Part shown: positions 34,494-42,793 of the stretch, piece by piece | Position numbering within the stretch: position 1 is the first letter of the stretch | How the letters are laid out: each line of letters starts with the position of its first letter | Assembly (NCBI GenBank): GCA_963777045.1 | Contig: CAVZPD010000026.1 | Span: forward strand, 62,001 to 126,000 | Direction: 5' to 3' | DNA: 64,000 nucleotides | Origin: JAPSGM01 sp963777045 | Lineage (GTDB): Bacteria; Chloroflexota; Limnocylindria; QHBO01 | Made by a program: the position numbers and the translations under genes | Notes under the pieces: model-generated | What the model was told of the DNA's origin: nothing | The model's database searches: none | The model's input: only the letters and a program-made list of their open reading frames with translations

Positions 34494-36158
34494 CTACGCC
34501 TTCTCCGTAACTCGGTACTCAAGGTAGCGCCCGGTGAGGAGTCGCGTCTGCGCGTCGAGCGCGGGGAGGTTGCTGAAGAAGATGCCGACGAACGGCAGCC
34601 CGATCCACTGCACGTAGCTGATCACCCTGGGGATGATCCCCCATTCGGCCGGCCGCGGCGGAACGATGCGGTGCTCCACGTACACCAGCACGACCAGCGC
34701 CACGAGGGCGATCGTGAGCATGGTGGATGCGTAGAGCGGCAGGTTCTGGCCCAGCGTCGTCTCGGCGAAGGCCGGGTTGATGATGAGCGGCACCGTCGCC
34801 CCGAACATGATCACGAACGGCGCGATGGCCCAGTTGATGTGCTCGCCGAACAGGTTGGCGAGGCGCCAGACGCGCGAGGTCAACGGGATCTCACGGTGGC
34901 GAACCACATTCTGGACCACGTACGGGATGTCGGTCACTCCCCAGGCCCATCGGCGAGCCTGCAGGTACTGGCTCGCCATCGAGCGCCAGTAGGTCTTGGC
35001 GCGCACGGCGTCGCCGTAGATCGGCATGAAGAGCGGTACCGCACGGAAGCGGTCGCCGTAGTTGAAGTAGCTCTTCCAGTAGAAGCGGCTGTCCTCGGGG
35101 ATCGCATCGGTCGCCCAGTACCCCACCTCGTGAACCAGGTTGAGGGTGGTCGAGTAGCTGCCGAAGCTCTGCAGCTTCTCCGGCAGGACGCTGCGCCACA
35201 TCTGGAGCTGGGTGAGCACGGCGGCGAACAGGCGCTGGAGCGCCGGCACCTCCCACAGGTTGTTGTGGAAATACGGGATCGGCTGGTAGAGCTGCGTCTC
35301 CCGATTCGGATCGGTCACGTGGACCCAGGTCAGGTAGGTGAAGTACTGGCGGTGAACACGGTAGTCGGCGTCCAGGTCGGTGACCAGGATGCGGCGCGGG
35401 TCCATGCCCTGCTTCCGCACCAGCATCCGGTACAGGTAGCGCCCGCCCCAGGCCATGGCGCTGCTCTTCCCGACCACGATGCCCGGCTCCAGGGGATCGA
35501 GGATGTGGATGAACTGGGAGAAGGCCGCGCCGAACTCGTCGCGCAGGGCGGCCACGTTGCGGCGCCCCTCCTCGTCCGTCTCGCGCGTGATGATGGCGCA
35601 GATCTTCTTCTCGATCGGCCACTCAGCCTCGGCCAGGGCGCGCACCGTGTCGCGCAGCTTCTCGAGCGACTCGGTGTAGGTCGGGATCAGGGCGAGGTGG
35701 GTGTACTCCCGCCAGTCGGGCGGTGGATCGTCCAGGCCGGCAACGGCGTCGAGAACCTCCAGCTCCCGGCGCAGCCGGCCCTGCTCCCGGCGGCCGATCC
35801 CGGCACCGGTCATGATCCCCAACGAACGGTAGGCGCCCTCCGGTGGCGCTCCGACCATCTGGCCGAGGATCGCCTCGCGCCGTGTGCCGACGTCATCGAG
35901 CGTCGACAACCATGCGGCCCAGTCCTCGCCCAGCACCTGCCCGGTACGGCGGTGGGCGACGATGACCGCGGACGAGAACCAGATCGCGCGGCAGAGCCAG
36001 TAGAAGTCGAAGGCGAGGACGAAGTACGCCACCAGCCACGGGTAGCTGAAGCTCAGCCAGATCGGCCCGATGATGATCGCCCAGCTGATGATGCCGGGCA
36101 CCATCTCCAGCGCGCGCTGCAGCCAGCGGTACCGGTCGGCGTCACGCGGTTCCGGCAT
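34494..36158 (-). CDS. Membrane-bound family 2 glycosyltransferase
   Basis: 554 residues. Two or more N-terminal membrane helices, a cytosolic catalytic domain with HLALIPTYTESLEKLRDTVRALAEAEWP (nucleotide-sugar binding), the acidic motif VTDLDADYRVH and QARRWAWGVTDIPYV (QxxRW-like acceptor motif), and C-terminal helices (four or so). This is the layout of processive cellulose/hyaluronan-synthase-like enzymes, but the sugar and product cannot be named. ATG at 36158; the PH-like membrane gene follows after two bases, so the two may act together in envelope polysaccharide synthesis. Confidence 0.82.
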   Translation of the reverse strand: MPEPRDADRYRWLQRALEMVPGIISWAIIIGPIWLSFSYPWLVAYFVLAFDFYWLCRAIWFSSAVIVAHRRTGQVLGEDWAAWLSTLDDVGTRREAILGQMVGAPPEGAYRSLGIMTGAGIGRREQGRLRRELEVLDAVAGLDDPPPDWREYTHLALIPTYTESLEKLRDTVRALAEAEWPIEKKICAIITRETDEEGRRNVAALRDEFGAAFSQFIHILDPLEPGIVVGKSSAMAWGGRYLYRMLVRKQGMDPRRILVTDLDADYRVHRQYFTYLTWVHVTDPNRETQLYQPIPYFHNNLWEVPALQRLFAAVLTQLQMWRSVLPEKLQSFGSYSTTLNLVHEVGYWATDAIPEDSRFYWKSYFNYGDRFRAVPLFMPIYGDAVRAKTYWRSMASQYLQARRWAWGVTDIPYVVQNVVRHREIPLTSRVWRLANLFGEHINWAIAPFVIMFGATVPLIINPAFAETTLGQNLPLYASTMLTIALVALVVLVYVEHRIVPPRPAEWGIIPRVISYVQWIGLPFVGIFFSNLPALDAQTRLLTGRYLEYRVTEKA

Positions 36159-36211
36159 ACGCCCTCACCGGTTCACGCCGGCCGCCGGCGCGCGGCGGGG
36201 CGGGGTGCGCG

Positions 36212-37174
36212 TCAGTAGACCGGGGTCAGCCAGTCCAGGTAAGCCTCGTCGCGGCCCCTGACCGCGTTGAAGTAGAGGTCGTGCAGCTGCCTGGAGACGG
36301 GGCCGGGGCGGCCCGAGCCGACGGGTCGGCGGTCGATCTCCACCACCGGTGAGATCTGCGCTCCGGTTCCGCACAGGAACACCTCGTCTGCGGTGTACAG
36401 CTCGGTTCGGTCGATCGACCGCTCCTCGGTCGGAACCTCCAGCCTCTCGCGTGCCACATGCATCAGCCGGCGGCGCGTGATCCCCTCCAGGATGTTGTCG
36501 GTGACCGGTGGCGTGATGAGCCGACCCTGCTTCACGATGAAGAGGTTCTCGGCGCTGCCCTCGCTCACGTGGCCGTCCTGCGTCAGCACGATCGCCTCGT
36601 CGAATCCGTTCAGCTGCGCCTCGGACTTGGCGAGCGCCCCGTTGACGTAGGCGCCGGTGATCTTGCCGCGGGCCGGGATGGCGTTGTCATCGGTCCTTCG
36701 CCAGGATGAGACCTGCGCACGGATGCCACCCTCGGTGTCGATGTACTGGCCGAACGGGATCGCGAAGATCACGACGTCGGCATCCAGGTTGTGGAGCCGG
36801 ACGCCGATCGTCTCGCTCGACTTGTAGATGATGGGGCGCACGTACATGTCCTCGTGCAACCCATCGCGCCGCAGCATCTCGAGGGTGTGGTCGGCCAGCT
36901 GCTGGGGCGAGTACGGCACGTCCATCTGCAGCAGGCGCGCGGAGGTCTTGATGCGCTCGAAGTGTGGCAGCAGGTCGAGCGCGTAGAGCTGCGACTGCTC
37001 GGCATTCCAGTAGGCGCGCACCCCTTCGAAGACTGCGGTGCCGTAGTTGAAGGCATGGGTCATGACGCTGACGCGGGCGTCGCGCAGCGGAACCAGCTCA
37101 CCTCGGAAGAATGCCCACAGCTCGGGGGAGGTGTCCCCCTGGGCCGAGGCCGTCGAATTCTCCTGCTTGAGCAC
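36212..37174 (-). CDS. ilvE: Branched-chain amino acid aminotransferase
   Basis: PLP-dependent class IV aminotransferase for Leu, Ile and Val. 320 residues. VSVMTHAFNYGTAVFEGVRAYW, YVRPIIYKSS, the PLP lysine in GAYVNGALAKSEAQLNGFDEAIVL, and GITRRRLMHVARE are typical. It has its own promoter (TATACT at 37244-37249) and is a single-gene unit. It supplies the amino acid class sensed by the nearby ileS T-box, though no regulatory link is visible. Confidence 0.96.
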   Translation of the reverse strand: MLKQENSTASAQGDTSPELWAFFRGELVPLRDARVSVMTHAFNYGTAVFEGVRAYWNAEQSQLYALDLLPHFERIKTSARLLQMDVPYSPQQLADHTLEMLRRDGLHEDMYVRPIIYKSSETIGVRLHNLDADVVIFAIPFGQYIDTEGGIRAQVSSWRRTDDNAIPARGKITGAYVNGALAKSEAQLNGFDEAIVLTQDGHVSEGSAENLFIVKQGRLITPPVTDNILEGITRRRLMHVARERLEVPTEERSIDRTELYTADEVFLCGTGAQISPVVEIDRRPVGSGRPGPVSRQLHDLYFNAVRGRDEAYLDWLTPVY

Positions 37175-37243
37175 GGACGTCGTCTCCTTGTCAGTGCAGC
37201 CGCGATCTCGCCGCGGCCCCGGCGCGTTCAGGCCGGCGCATCG

Positions 37244-37249
37244 AGTATA
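37244..37249 (-). promoter_or_regulatory. -10 box upstream of ilvE
   Basis: GCCGCTATACTCGATG on the minus strand, 70 bases before the ilvE ATG. No convincing -35 was seen. Repeat element copy B begins about 64 bases upstream. Confidence 0.55.
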
Positions 37250-37312
37250 GCGGCGCCACCCCGCAACGCTGCCAGCGGGGCGCGGCGGGCCCCATCAGCA
37301 GGGGCCGGCGAG

Positions 37313-37489
37313 CGATAGATGTCTCAATCTGCACCCGGAGCGGGATCCGGGCGTGGATTCGAGCGTTCTATCGGTGCAGGGCAAGCCTGGACGGCTCCGC
37401 GAGGTGTGCTTCGTGCTCAGCCTGCACCGATAGATGTGCCAGACGACAGCCCCGGACAGGCGGTCGGTCGCGATCCGGGAGATCTATCG
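37313..37489. repeat. Four-box alternating repeat element, copy B
   Basis: Boxes CGATAG (37313-37318), CTATCG (37368-37373), CGATAG (37428-37433) and CTATCG (37484-37489), alternating in orientation at 55, 60 and 56 bases. The inner pair reads TCTATCGGTGCAGG and CCTGCACCGATAGA. ATCTGCACCCGGA follows the first box at the same offset as in copy A (18199-18375). The element lies between the end of the exchanger gene and the ilvE promoter. Confidence 0.8.
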
Positions 37490-37526
37490 GCGGCTGCAGC
37501 CGGTCCTGCCCGGAGGCGCCCACCGC

Positions 37527-38639
37527 TCAGTGTGGGGCGCCGGCCCCCAGCGGTGTGAAGAGGGCGAGGTAGATGTAGATCAGGTAGAGCGGCCCGCCGA
37601 TGAGCAGCGTCCATGCGGAGAGGGCGCCACGGCGCAGCATGCTGCCGAAGATGAGGAACACGGCAAGGAAGGCGACGCCGGCCGAGGCGAAGTTGATGGC
37701 CGTCTCCGCCGTGAAGGTCCAGCTGGTGAAGAGCAGTCCGAGCACGGTCGGGATACAGCTCTGGAAGACCATCGCCCCGGTGATGTTGCCCATGGCCAGG
37801 GTGTCCTTGCCGGAGCGCACCCAGATGACGCTGTTGAACTTCTCCGGCAGCTCCGTGGCGATCGGCGCGATGACGAGCGCCAGGATCGTGGGGTCGAGTC
37901 CGATCTGGACCGAGAGGTCCTCCACCGCGCCCACGAACACCTGGGCACCGACGATGATCAGCGCCAGCGCGACGAGGACCTGCCCCACCACGATCCGCAT
38001 GCCGGGCACCACGCCGGGCGCCTCCCACGAGTCGACCTCGCCGGGCAGGACGTCGATGTCGACACGGGGCCGAACCCCCGGCAGCCGCGTCAGGTGCAGG
38101 CGGTTCAGCTCTTCTGGGTCGCCCTCCACCGCCTCATCGGTGAAGTGCATGCGCACGTAGATGGCGTAGATGAGGAGCAGCGCGGCCGCGATCACCCAGC
38201 GCAGCCAGCCGATACCGGCCGGAAGGAAGGCGGTGCCGATGGCGATCGCGTAGCCGACCACGAAGAAGGCCACATCGCGGCCCAGGACGCTGGTGTTGAC
38301 CTTCAGGTTGGTGCTGCGACGGCCCTTGCGCGCGAACAGGACGATGGCGGTTCCGGTCACGAACATCGCCAGTGTCGAGAGCATGAACGGCGCGCCCAGG
38401 ATGGCGCCTACGCCGATCGCGTGCGACGCCTCGGGATCGCCGCCGAAGATCACCGGTCCCAGGATGGCGATGAGCGGGATCAGCGTCTCGGGCATGGCGG
38501 TGGCGACCGCGGCCAGCACGCTGCCGACCGCTCCTTCCGCGAGGTTCAGCTTGTGGCCAAACCACTCGATGCCGTTCGTGAAGAGCTCAGCCGCCACCAG
38601 GATGACGGCCAGCGCGGCGATCAGGAGGACGAAGTCCAC
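37527..38639 (-). CDS. Sodium/calcium exchanger-type cation antiporter (CaCA family)
   Basis: Integral membrane antiporter, 370 residues, about ten helices. Two inverted alpha-repeats carry the ion-site motifs: GSVLAAVATAMPETLIPL near residues 40-57 and ALVIAPIATELPEKFNSVIW in the second half, each with the conserved Pro-Glu. The middle loop is acidic. This is the YrbG/CaX-like layout. The exported ion (calcium or another cation) is an inference. Confidence 0.88.
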   Translation of the reverse strand: MDFVLLIAALAVILVAAELFTNGIEWFGHKLNLAEGAVGSVLAAVATAMPETLIPLIAILGPVIFGGDPEASHAIGVGAILGAPFMLSTLAMFVTGTAIVLFARKGRRSTNLKVNTSVLGRDVAFFVVGYAIAIGTAFLPAGIGWLRWVIAAALLLIYAIYVRMHFTDEAVEGDPEELNRLHLTRLPGVRPRVDIDVLPGEVDSWEAPGVVPGMRIVVGQVLVALALIIVGAQVFVGAVEDLSVQIGLDPTILALVIAPIATELPEKFNSVIWVRSGKDTLAMGNITGAMVFQSCIPTVLGLLFTSWTFTAETAINFASAGVAFLAVFLIFGSMLRRGALSAWTLLIGGPLYLIYIYLALFTPLGAGAPH

Positions 38640-38702
38640 CTCGTCAACCCTGCTTCAGCCGCGCGGTACGTCGAGCTTCGGCGCAGCGCGCGCCGATGCT
38701 CG

Positions 38703-38972
38703 TCAAGGACGCAGGTGCTGCGGTGCGTACGGCAGCAGCGCCACGTGCCGGGCTCGCTTGAGCGCGACGGTCAGCATGCGCTGGTGGCGGGCACAGGTGC
38801 CCGTCTTGCGGCGCGGTTCGATCTTGGCGCGCTCCGAAAGGTATCGGCGGAGGCGGTTGACCTCCTTGTAGTCGATCGACTCGGCCTTGTCGACGCAGAA
38901 GTTGCAGACCTTGCGCCGTCGCCGGTCCCGGTAGTAGTCCGCCGTCTCCCGGCGGGATCGTGGTGAAGCCAT
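38703..38972 (-). CDS. rpsR: 30S ribosomal protein S18
   Basis: Ribosomal protein S18, partner of S6 on the 30S platform. 89 residues: RKVCNFCVDKAESIDYKEVNRLRRYLSERAKIEPRR and the C-terminal TCARHQRMLTVALKRARHVALLPY. The Cys residues suggest the zinc-binding version. Last gene of the rpsF-ssb-rpsR operon; a gap of 13 bases separates it from ssb. Confidence 0.97.
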   Translation of the reverse strand: MASPRSRRETADYYRDRRRRKVCNFCVDKAESIDYKEVNRLRRYLSERAKIEPRRKTGTCARHQRMLTVALKRARHVALLPYAPQHLRP

Positions 38973-38985
38973 CTGTCAGCCGTCC

Positions 38986-39462
38986 TCAGAATGGAATGTC
39001 GTCGACGTCGAGCGCCTGGTTGGATCGGTCCGCGTCGCTTCCGCCAGCGCCCCGCGGACGAGCCACCGGCTCGCTGCCCCGTGGCGCGTTCGAGCCGCCG
39101 CTCTCGCCGTAGCTGCCGCCGCCCTCGGAAGGATCGCGGCGTTCCAGCGACTGCACGCGGGCGAAGCGGATCTCAAGCGACGTGCGCTTCTGGCCGTCCT
39201 TGCCCTCCCACTCGCGCGCGCGCAGCGCCCCTTCGGCGAAGACCTTGTGCCCCTTGCGCAGCCGCTCGGCTGCACGCTCAGCAGCCTGGTCCCAGAGCTC
39301 CACCCGGAACCACTGGGTCTCCTCCTGCCACTCGCCGTCGGGGCCGCGCGAGCGGTCGTTGACCGCGACGCGCAGCTCGGCCACGGCCTTCCCGCTGGGC
39401 GTGTAGCGGAGCTCGGGATCGGCACCCAGGTTGCCGATGATCATCATCTTGTTCAGCGTCAT
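38986..39462 (-). CDS. ssb: Single-stranded DNA-binding protein
   Basis: Coats single-stranded DNA in replication and repair. 158 residues: OB fold in the first 110 (LNKMMIIGNLGADPELRYTPSGKAVAELRVAV, TQWFRVELWDQAAE), a disordered Gly/Ser/Arg-rich linker, and the acidic C-terminal tip LDVDDIPF that recruits partner proteins. The place between rpsF and rpsR is the usual one. Confidence 0.97.
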   Translation of the reverse strand: MTLNKMMIIGNLGADPELRYTPSGKAVAELRVAVNDRSRGPDGEWQEETQWFRVELWDQAAERAAERLRKGHKVFAEGALRAREWEGKDGQKRTSLEIRFARVQSLERRDPSEGGGSYGESGGSNAPRGSEPVARPRGAGGSDADRSNQALDVDDIPF

Positions 39463-39476
39463 CGTCGGCTCTCCTC

Positions 39477-40061
39477 TCAGGCCTCGGCCTTCTCGTCCGC
39501 GGGCTCGTCATCGGCCACGGCGTCAGGCTCGGGGGCCTCGTCCGCTGCCGAAGGCTCGTCCTTCGTCGCCGCTGCAGGCTCGTCCTGGGCCGCATCGTCT
39601 GGCTTCACGGCTGCCTCGGGATCGGGCGCCTGCTTGGGGGCTTCGGCGCCGTCGTTGCCGTCGCTGCTGTCGCCGCTGCGGCCGGATTCCGTCGAATCGT
39701 TCGCCTGATCCTCGCTCCCCGCGTCGTCGTCGCGGCGTGCGGCCGGAGGCAGGTCCTCCTCGGACAGCTCGCCGCGGTCCTCGAGCACGACGACGAGGTG
39801 ACGCAGGATCTCCTCGCTGATCAGCAGACCGCGCTCGATCTCGCGGATCTGGGATGGAGCGATGTCGAAGTGCAGCAGGAAGTAGCTGGCATCGCGGAAG
39901 TGCTGGATATCGTAGGCAAGGCGTCGCTTGCCCCAGGGTGAAACCTTGGTGAGCGCTCCGCCGGCGTTGACGATGGCGCGCGTGACCTTCTCGACCGCCG
40001 ACTGGAGCTTGTCGTCCTCCAGGTCAGGACGGAAGAGCAGCATCAGCTCGTATCGGCGCAT
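39477..40061 (-). CDS. rpsF: 30S ribosomal protein S6 with long acidic C-terminal tail
   Basis: Ribosomal protein S6. The first 95 or so residues are a normal S6 (YELMLLFRPDLEDDKLQSAV, WGKRRLAYDIQHFRDASYFLLHFD, ISEEILRHLVVVL). About 100 further residues are Asp/Glu/Ala/Pro/Ser-rich low complexity, doubling the usual length. S6 acidic tails are modified with glutamate in E. coli, but this one is far longer. The gene follows a structured leader and a promoter with TATACT (40177-40182) and TTGCCA (40201-40206). Confidence 0.96.
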   Translation of the reverse strand: MRRYELMLLFRPDLEDDKLQSAVEKVTRAIVNAGGALTKVSPWGKRRLAYDIQHFRDASYFLLHFDIAPSQIREIERGLLISEEILRHLVVVLEDRGELSEEDLPPAARRDDDAGSEDQANDSTESGRSGDSSDGNDGAEAPKQAPDPEAAVKPDDAAQDEPAAATKDEPSAADEAPEPDAVADDEPADEKAEA

Positions 40062-40083
40062 AAGCCGATCTCCTCCTCTCTAT

Positions 40084-40139
40084 GGGCTTGCGGCACCTGA
40101 GCCGATGGCTCGACGGGGTGCGGCAGAAAGGAGCCCAAT
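40084..40139 (-). ncRNA. Structured rpsF leader, probable S6:S18-binding RNA
   Basis: On the minus strand the leader folds as one long imperfect hairpin: outer TGGGCT / AGCCCA, then TGCCGCACC / GGTGCCGCA with one C-C mismatch (40117-40125 with 40089-40097), then a one-sided bulge CCGTC opposite a single A, and an apical GAGCC-ATC-GGCTC. A stem with a CCG-containing bulge directly before rpsF is the hallmark of the known S6:S18 autoregulatory motif. The start codon lies 23 bases downstream. The assignment is by position and shape. Confidence 0.72.
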
Positions 40140-40150
40140 ACATGCAGACA

Positions 40151-40168
40151 GCCTCCCGCTTGGGAGGC
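40151..40168 (-). promoter_or_regulatory. Hairpin at the 5' end of the rpsF transcript
   Basis: Perfect 7-bp stem GCCTCCC / GGGAGGC with a 4-base loop, a few bases downstream of the predicted rpsF start site. It is separate from the S6:S18-like hairpin and may protect the mRNA 5' end. Confidence 0.55.
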
Positions 40169-40176
40169 GTCGGTGG

Positions 40177-40228
40177 AGTATACGGTCGGAAGCCCCCGAA
40201 TGGCAACGCGGGAACGCGCGACTATACT
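40177..40228. promoter_or_regulatory. Divergent promoters of rpsF and the CpaE-like gene
   Basis: Minus strand (rpsF): TATACT at 40177-40182, TTGCCA at 40201-40206, spacer 18. Plus strand (CpaE-like): TATACT at 40223-40228, with TGGCAA at 40201-40206 at a 16-base spacing as a possible -35. The two -35 elements would occupy the same six bases, so polymerase binding may be mutually exclusive. Confidence 0.65.
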
Positions 40229-40260
40229 CAGCTCCACATTCAGCCTGCTCCCGGGACGCG

Positions 40261-41472
40261 ATGCCAGCCAACCCAATTCTCATCTGTGCCCCCTCGGACG
40301 AGCTGCGCGAACAGCTCGAAGGGCAGCTCGCCAACGCGGGCCATGCGACCCGAAGCGTGCGCACGCCGGCCGAGGCGACCGGCGCGCTGCGCGACAGCGG
40401 CTACGACCTCGTCGTGGCGGAAGGCCTGGCCGTCTCCGGCGCCATCGGCCGGCTGCGCTCTGCTGCCACGACGCCCACGCCCGTCCTGGTGGTCGCCCCC
40501 GCCGGCGACGTCGAGGCACGTATCGCCTTCCTCGAGGCCGGCGCCGATGACGTGATCACCGCGGGCTTCGCCCCGAGCGAGCTGCATGCCCGGGTCGATG
40601 CGCTCCTCATCAGGGCCGGCCGCGTGCGCCCCACGGCCGCGCGCACCGAGTTGCCCTCTGCCGAGATCATCACCTTCTTCTCGCCGAAGGGCGGCGTGGG
40701 GACGACGACGCTGGCGGTCAACACCGGCCTGCTGCTGGCGGGCGGCGTGTCGGGACCGCAGGCAGCCAAGGCGCGAGTGCTGCTGGTCGACCTCGACCTG
40801 CAGTTCGGACAGGTGGCGACCCACCTCAACCTGACGCCGCGCTTCGACGTGGCCGGACTGTGCGGCGACGAACCGGCCCTGGGAGATGCCGAGGTGGCCG
40901 CCAGCTACCTCACGCCGCACGCGTCCGGGGTCCAGGTCCTCGCGGCGCCGTCGCACCCCGATGCCGAGTTCCGCGTCGAGGTGGAGCAGCTCGATCGGGC
41001 GATCTCGCTCCTGCGACCGCGCTTCGACTACGTCGTCGTCGACTGCGGCTCGCGGTTGGAGCCCCGCACCCTCTGGATGCTCGAGCAGGCCTCGACCCAC
41101 GCCTTCGTCATCTTCCCGGAGATCGCTGCGCTGCGTGCCATGAGCCTGCTGCTCGGTTTCCTGGCCGAGACGACGACGCTGCGCGCCCGGACCCACTTCG
41201 TGGTGAACCACATCTTCCCCAAGGAGCTGCTGAAGACGCGCGACATCGAGAACCTGCTGCGTTCGCGGCCTTCGGCGGAGATCCCGTACACCGAGGTCGA
41301 GATGATCAGGGCGGTCAACGAGGGAGTGCCCGTCGTCAGCAGCCGTCCCGGCAGCCCCGTCGCACAGGCCATGCACCATCTCGCCCAGGCTCTGGTCGGC
41401 ATTCAGAACGAGGCCGAGGGAGGGTCGGGCAGCCAGGCGTCGAAGCGGCGGAAGCTGTTCGGGCGGCGCTGA
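40261..41472 (+). CDS. CpaE/TadZ-like ATPase (receiver-like plus ParA-type domain)
   Basis: 403 residues. The N-terminal 120 or so form a response-regulator-like domain (PILICAPSDELREQLEGQLANAGHATRSVRT, VLVVAPAGDVEARIAFLEAGADDVITAGF), and the rest is a ParA/MinD-type ATPase with deviant Walker A SPKGGVGTTTLAVN, VLLVDLDLQFGQVATHLNL and DYVVVDCGSRLE. This is the TadZ/CpaE arrangement that places tight-adherence pilus machinery at a pole. No other tad gene is nearby, so a pilus role is unconfirmed; a polar landmark role is equally possible. The C-terminus is basic (KRRKLFGRR). Confidence 0.85.
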   Translation: MPANPILICAPSDELREQLEGQLANAGHATRSVRTPAEATGALRDSGYDLVVAEGLAVSGAIGRLRSAATTPTPVLVVAPAGDVEARIAFLEAGADDVITAGFAPSELHARVDALLIRAGRVRPTAARTELPSAEIITFFSPKGGVGTTTLAVNTGLLLAGGVSGPQAAKARVLLVDLDLQFGQVATHLNLTPRFDVAGLCGDEPALGDAEVAASYLTPHASGVQVLAAPSHPDAEFRVEVEQLDRAISLLRPRFDYVVVDCGSRLEPRTLWMLEQASTHAFVIFPEIAALRAMSLLLGFLAETTTLRARTHFVVNHIFPKELLKTRDIENLLRSRPSAEIPYTEVEMIRAVNEGVPVVSSRPGSPVAQAMHHLAQALVGIQNEAEGGSGSQASKRRKLFGRR

Positions 41473-41473
41473 T

Positions 41474-41489
41474 CCTGCCGGGAGGCAGG
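41474..41489. terminator. Small hairpin between the CpaE-like gene and tRNA-Leu
   Basis: CCTGCC-GGGA-GGCAGG directly after the stop codon at 41472 and touching the 3' end of the convergent tRNA gene. It could end either transcript. No T tract. Confidence 0.45.
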
Positions 41490-41490
41490 C

Positions 41491-41578
41491 TGGTGCCGGA
41501 GGAGGGATTCGAACCCCCACGCCCCTCTCGGGGCCGCCGGGTTTAAGCCGGCCGCGTCTGCCGTTCCGCCACTCCGGC
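41491..41578 (-). tRNA. tRNA-Leu (anticodon TAA)
   Basis: 88 bases including an encoded CCA. Acceptor GCCGGAG pairs with CTCCGGC, discriminator A; anticodon loop CTTAAAC gives UAA; the long variable arm (CCCCGAGAGGGG-like) is class II as expected for Leu; T arm GGGGGTTCGAATCCCTC. Convergent with the CpaE-like gene. Confidence 0.96.
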
Positions 41579-41635
41579 CGGGAACCACGCTCGCCGCACG
41601 GTACCACGTGGCATGCCCCGTGCCCTGGCTGAAGC

Positions 41636-42769
41636 GTGGACTTCATGACGCTGCTGGTGATCCTGGGCGCGCTGCTGGTCGTCATCGGCCAGGTGGACCT
41701 CTTCTTCACCGTTCTGCAGTACCAGGGCTACGGCTTCGTGAGCCGATGGCTGTACCGGGCTGCCTGGGCCACGGGAAGGATCGTGACCGCACCCCTTCCG
41801 GGCCGACACCGAGCTCGCGCGCTGTCGGCGGTGGGACCGCTCATGGTGATCGCGAGCCTCGCCCTCTGGATCTCGCTCGCCATCGTTGGCTTCGCGCTGA
41901 TCTACTACCCCGGCTTCGTGGACAACTTCTCGCTGAAACCAGGCGTGGAGGCGAGCATGCTCGACGCCGTCTACGCCAGCGGCGTCGCTCTCTCGACGGT
42001 CGGGTTCGGCGACGTCACGCCGACGACGCCCATCTTCCAGCTGCTCACCGTCTTCGAGAGCCTGCTCGGCTTCTCGATCCTGACCCTGGCGATCAGCTAC
42101 GTGCTGGGCATCTACCAGGTGGTGAGCCTGCAGGGCGAGCTGGGCGCGGCGATCCGCGACCGTGTGGGATCGGGAGACAATCCGGTCGTGCTGGCGCGCA
42201 GCTACATCGGGCGTGGACCGGACAACCTCGAGACGAGCCTGGCGGCACTGCACCGGGACCTGCTGCGCTACCACGAGGGGATGCTGCGCTACCCCATCGT
42301 CTACTACTTCCACACCGGGCACGAGTTCCGCTCGATGCCCTACGTCTTCGGCATGGTGGGCGGCGCCGCTGCAGCCCTGCAGTGGGGCCTGCCCCGCTGC
42401 CATCCCATCAGCTCCAGCCCGTCGCTCAAGGCGCTGCTCGGTGGTGTCCGGCGCGTGATCGCGGAGGTCTCCGGCCGCTTCGGCGGCGCGGGAACCCTCG
42501 AGCAACCCTGGGTCGGCGCCGGTGAGCCCGAGCAGCCGACCGATGAACGCGACGAGCTCCTGCGACGTCGCTTCGACCGGCTGCAGCAGGAGCTCGAGGC
42601 GGCTGCGCCAAGCGACTGCACGGGCGACGACCCTCGCCGCCGCTACCTGGCCTGGCGCTCCTTCTCGGAGGAGATCCGTGGCTTCGTCCGCGTTGCGGTT
42701 CGCGACCTGGGGTACCGCGAGGAGCGGTTCGCGCGCGAATCGCCGCGTGGCGTGGACGACGACGACTGA
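41636..42769 (+). CDS. Two-helix potassium-channel-like membrane protein
   Basis: 377 residues, GTG start. N-terminal helix (LLVILGALLVVIGQVDLFFTVL), then two helices around a pore loop with the filter STVGFGDVTPTTP (TVGFGD), the signature of potassium-selective channels. The C-terminal 200 residues are a soluble helical domain of no family I recognise (SYIGRGPDNLETSLAALHRDLLRYHEGMLRYP). It is not an RCK domain. This could be a gating or partner-binding module. The C-terminus is acidic. Confidence 0.85.
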   Translation: MDFMTLLVILGALLVVIGQVDLFFTVLQYQGYGFVSRWLYRAAWATGRIVTAPLPGRHRARALSAVGPLMVIASLALWISLAIVGFALIYYPGFVDNFSLKPGVEASMLDAVYASGVALSTVGFGDVTPTTPIFQLLTVFESLLGFSILTLAISYVLGIYQVVSLQGELGAAIRDRVGSGDNPVVLARSYIGRGPDNLETSLAALHRDLLRYHEGMLRYPIVYYFHTGHEFRSMPYVFGMVGGAAAALQWGLPRCHPISSSPSLKALLGGVRRVIAEVSGRFGGAGTLEQPWVGAGEPEQPTDERDELLRRRFDRLQQELEAAAPSDCTGDDPRRRYLAWRSFSEEIRGFVRVAVRDLGYREERFARESPRGVDDDD

Positions 42770-42793
42770 GACCCGGCGCGGGGGATCGCCGCG

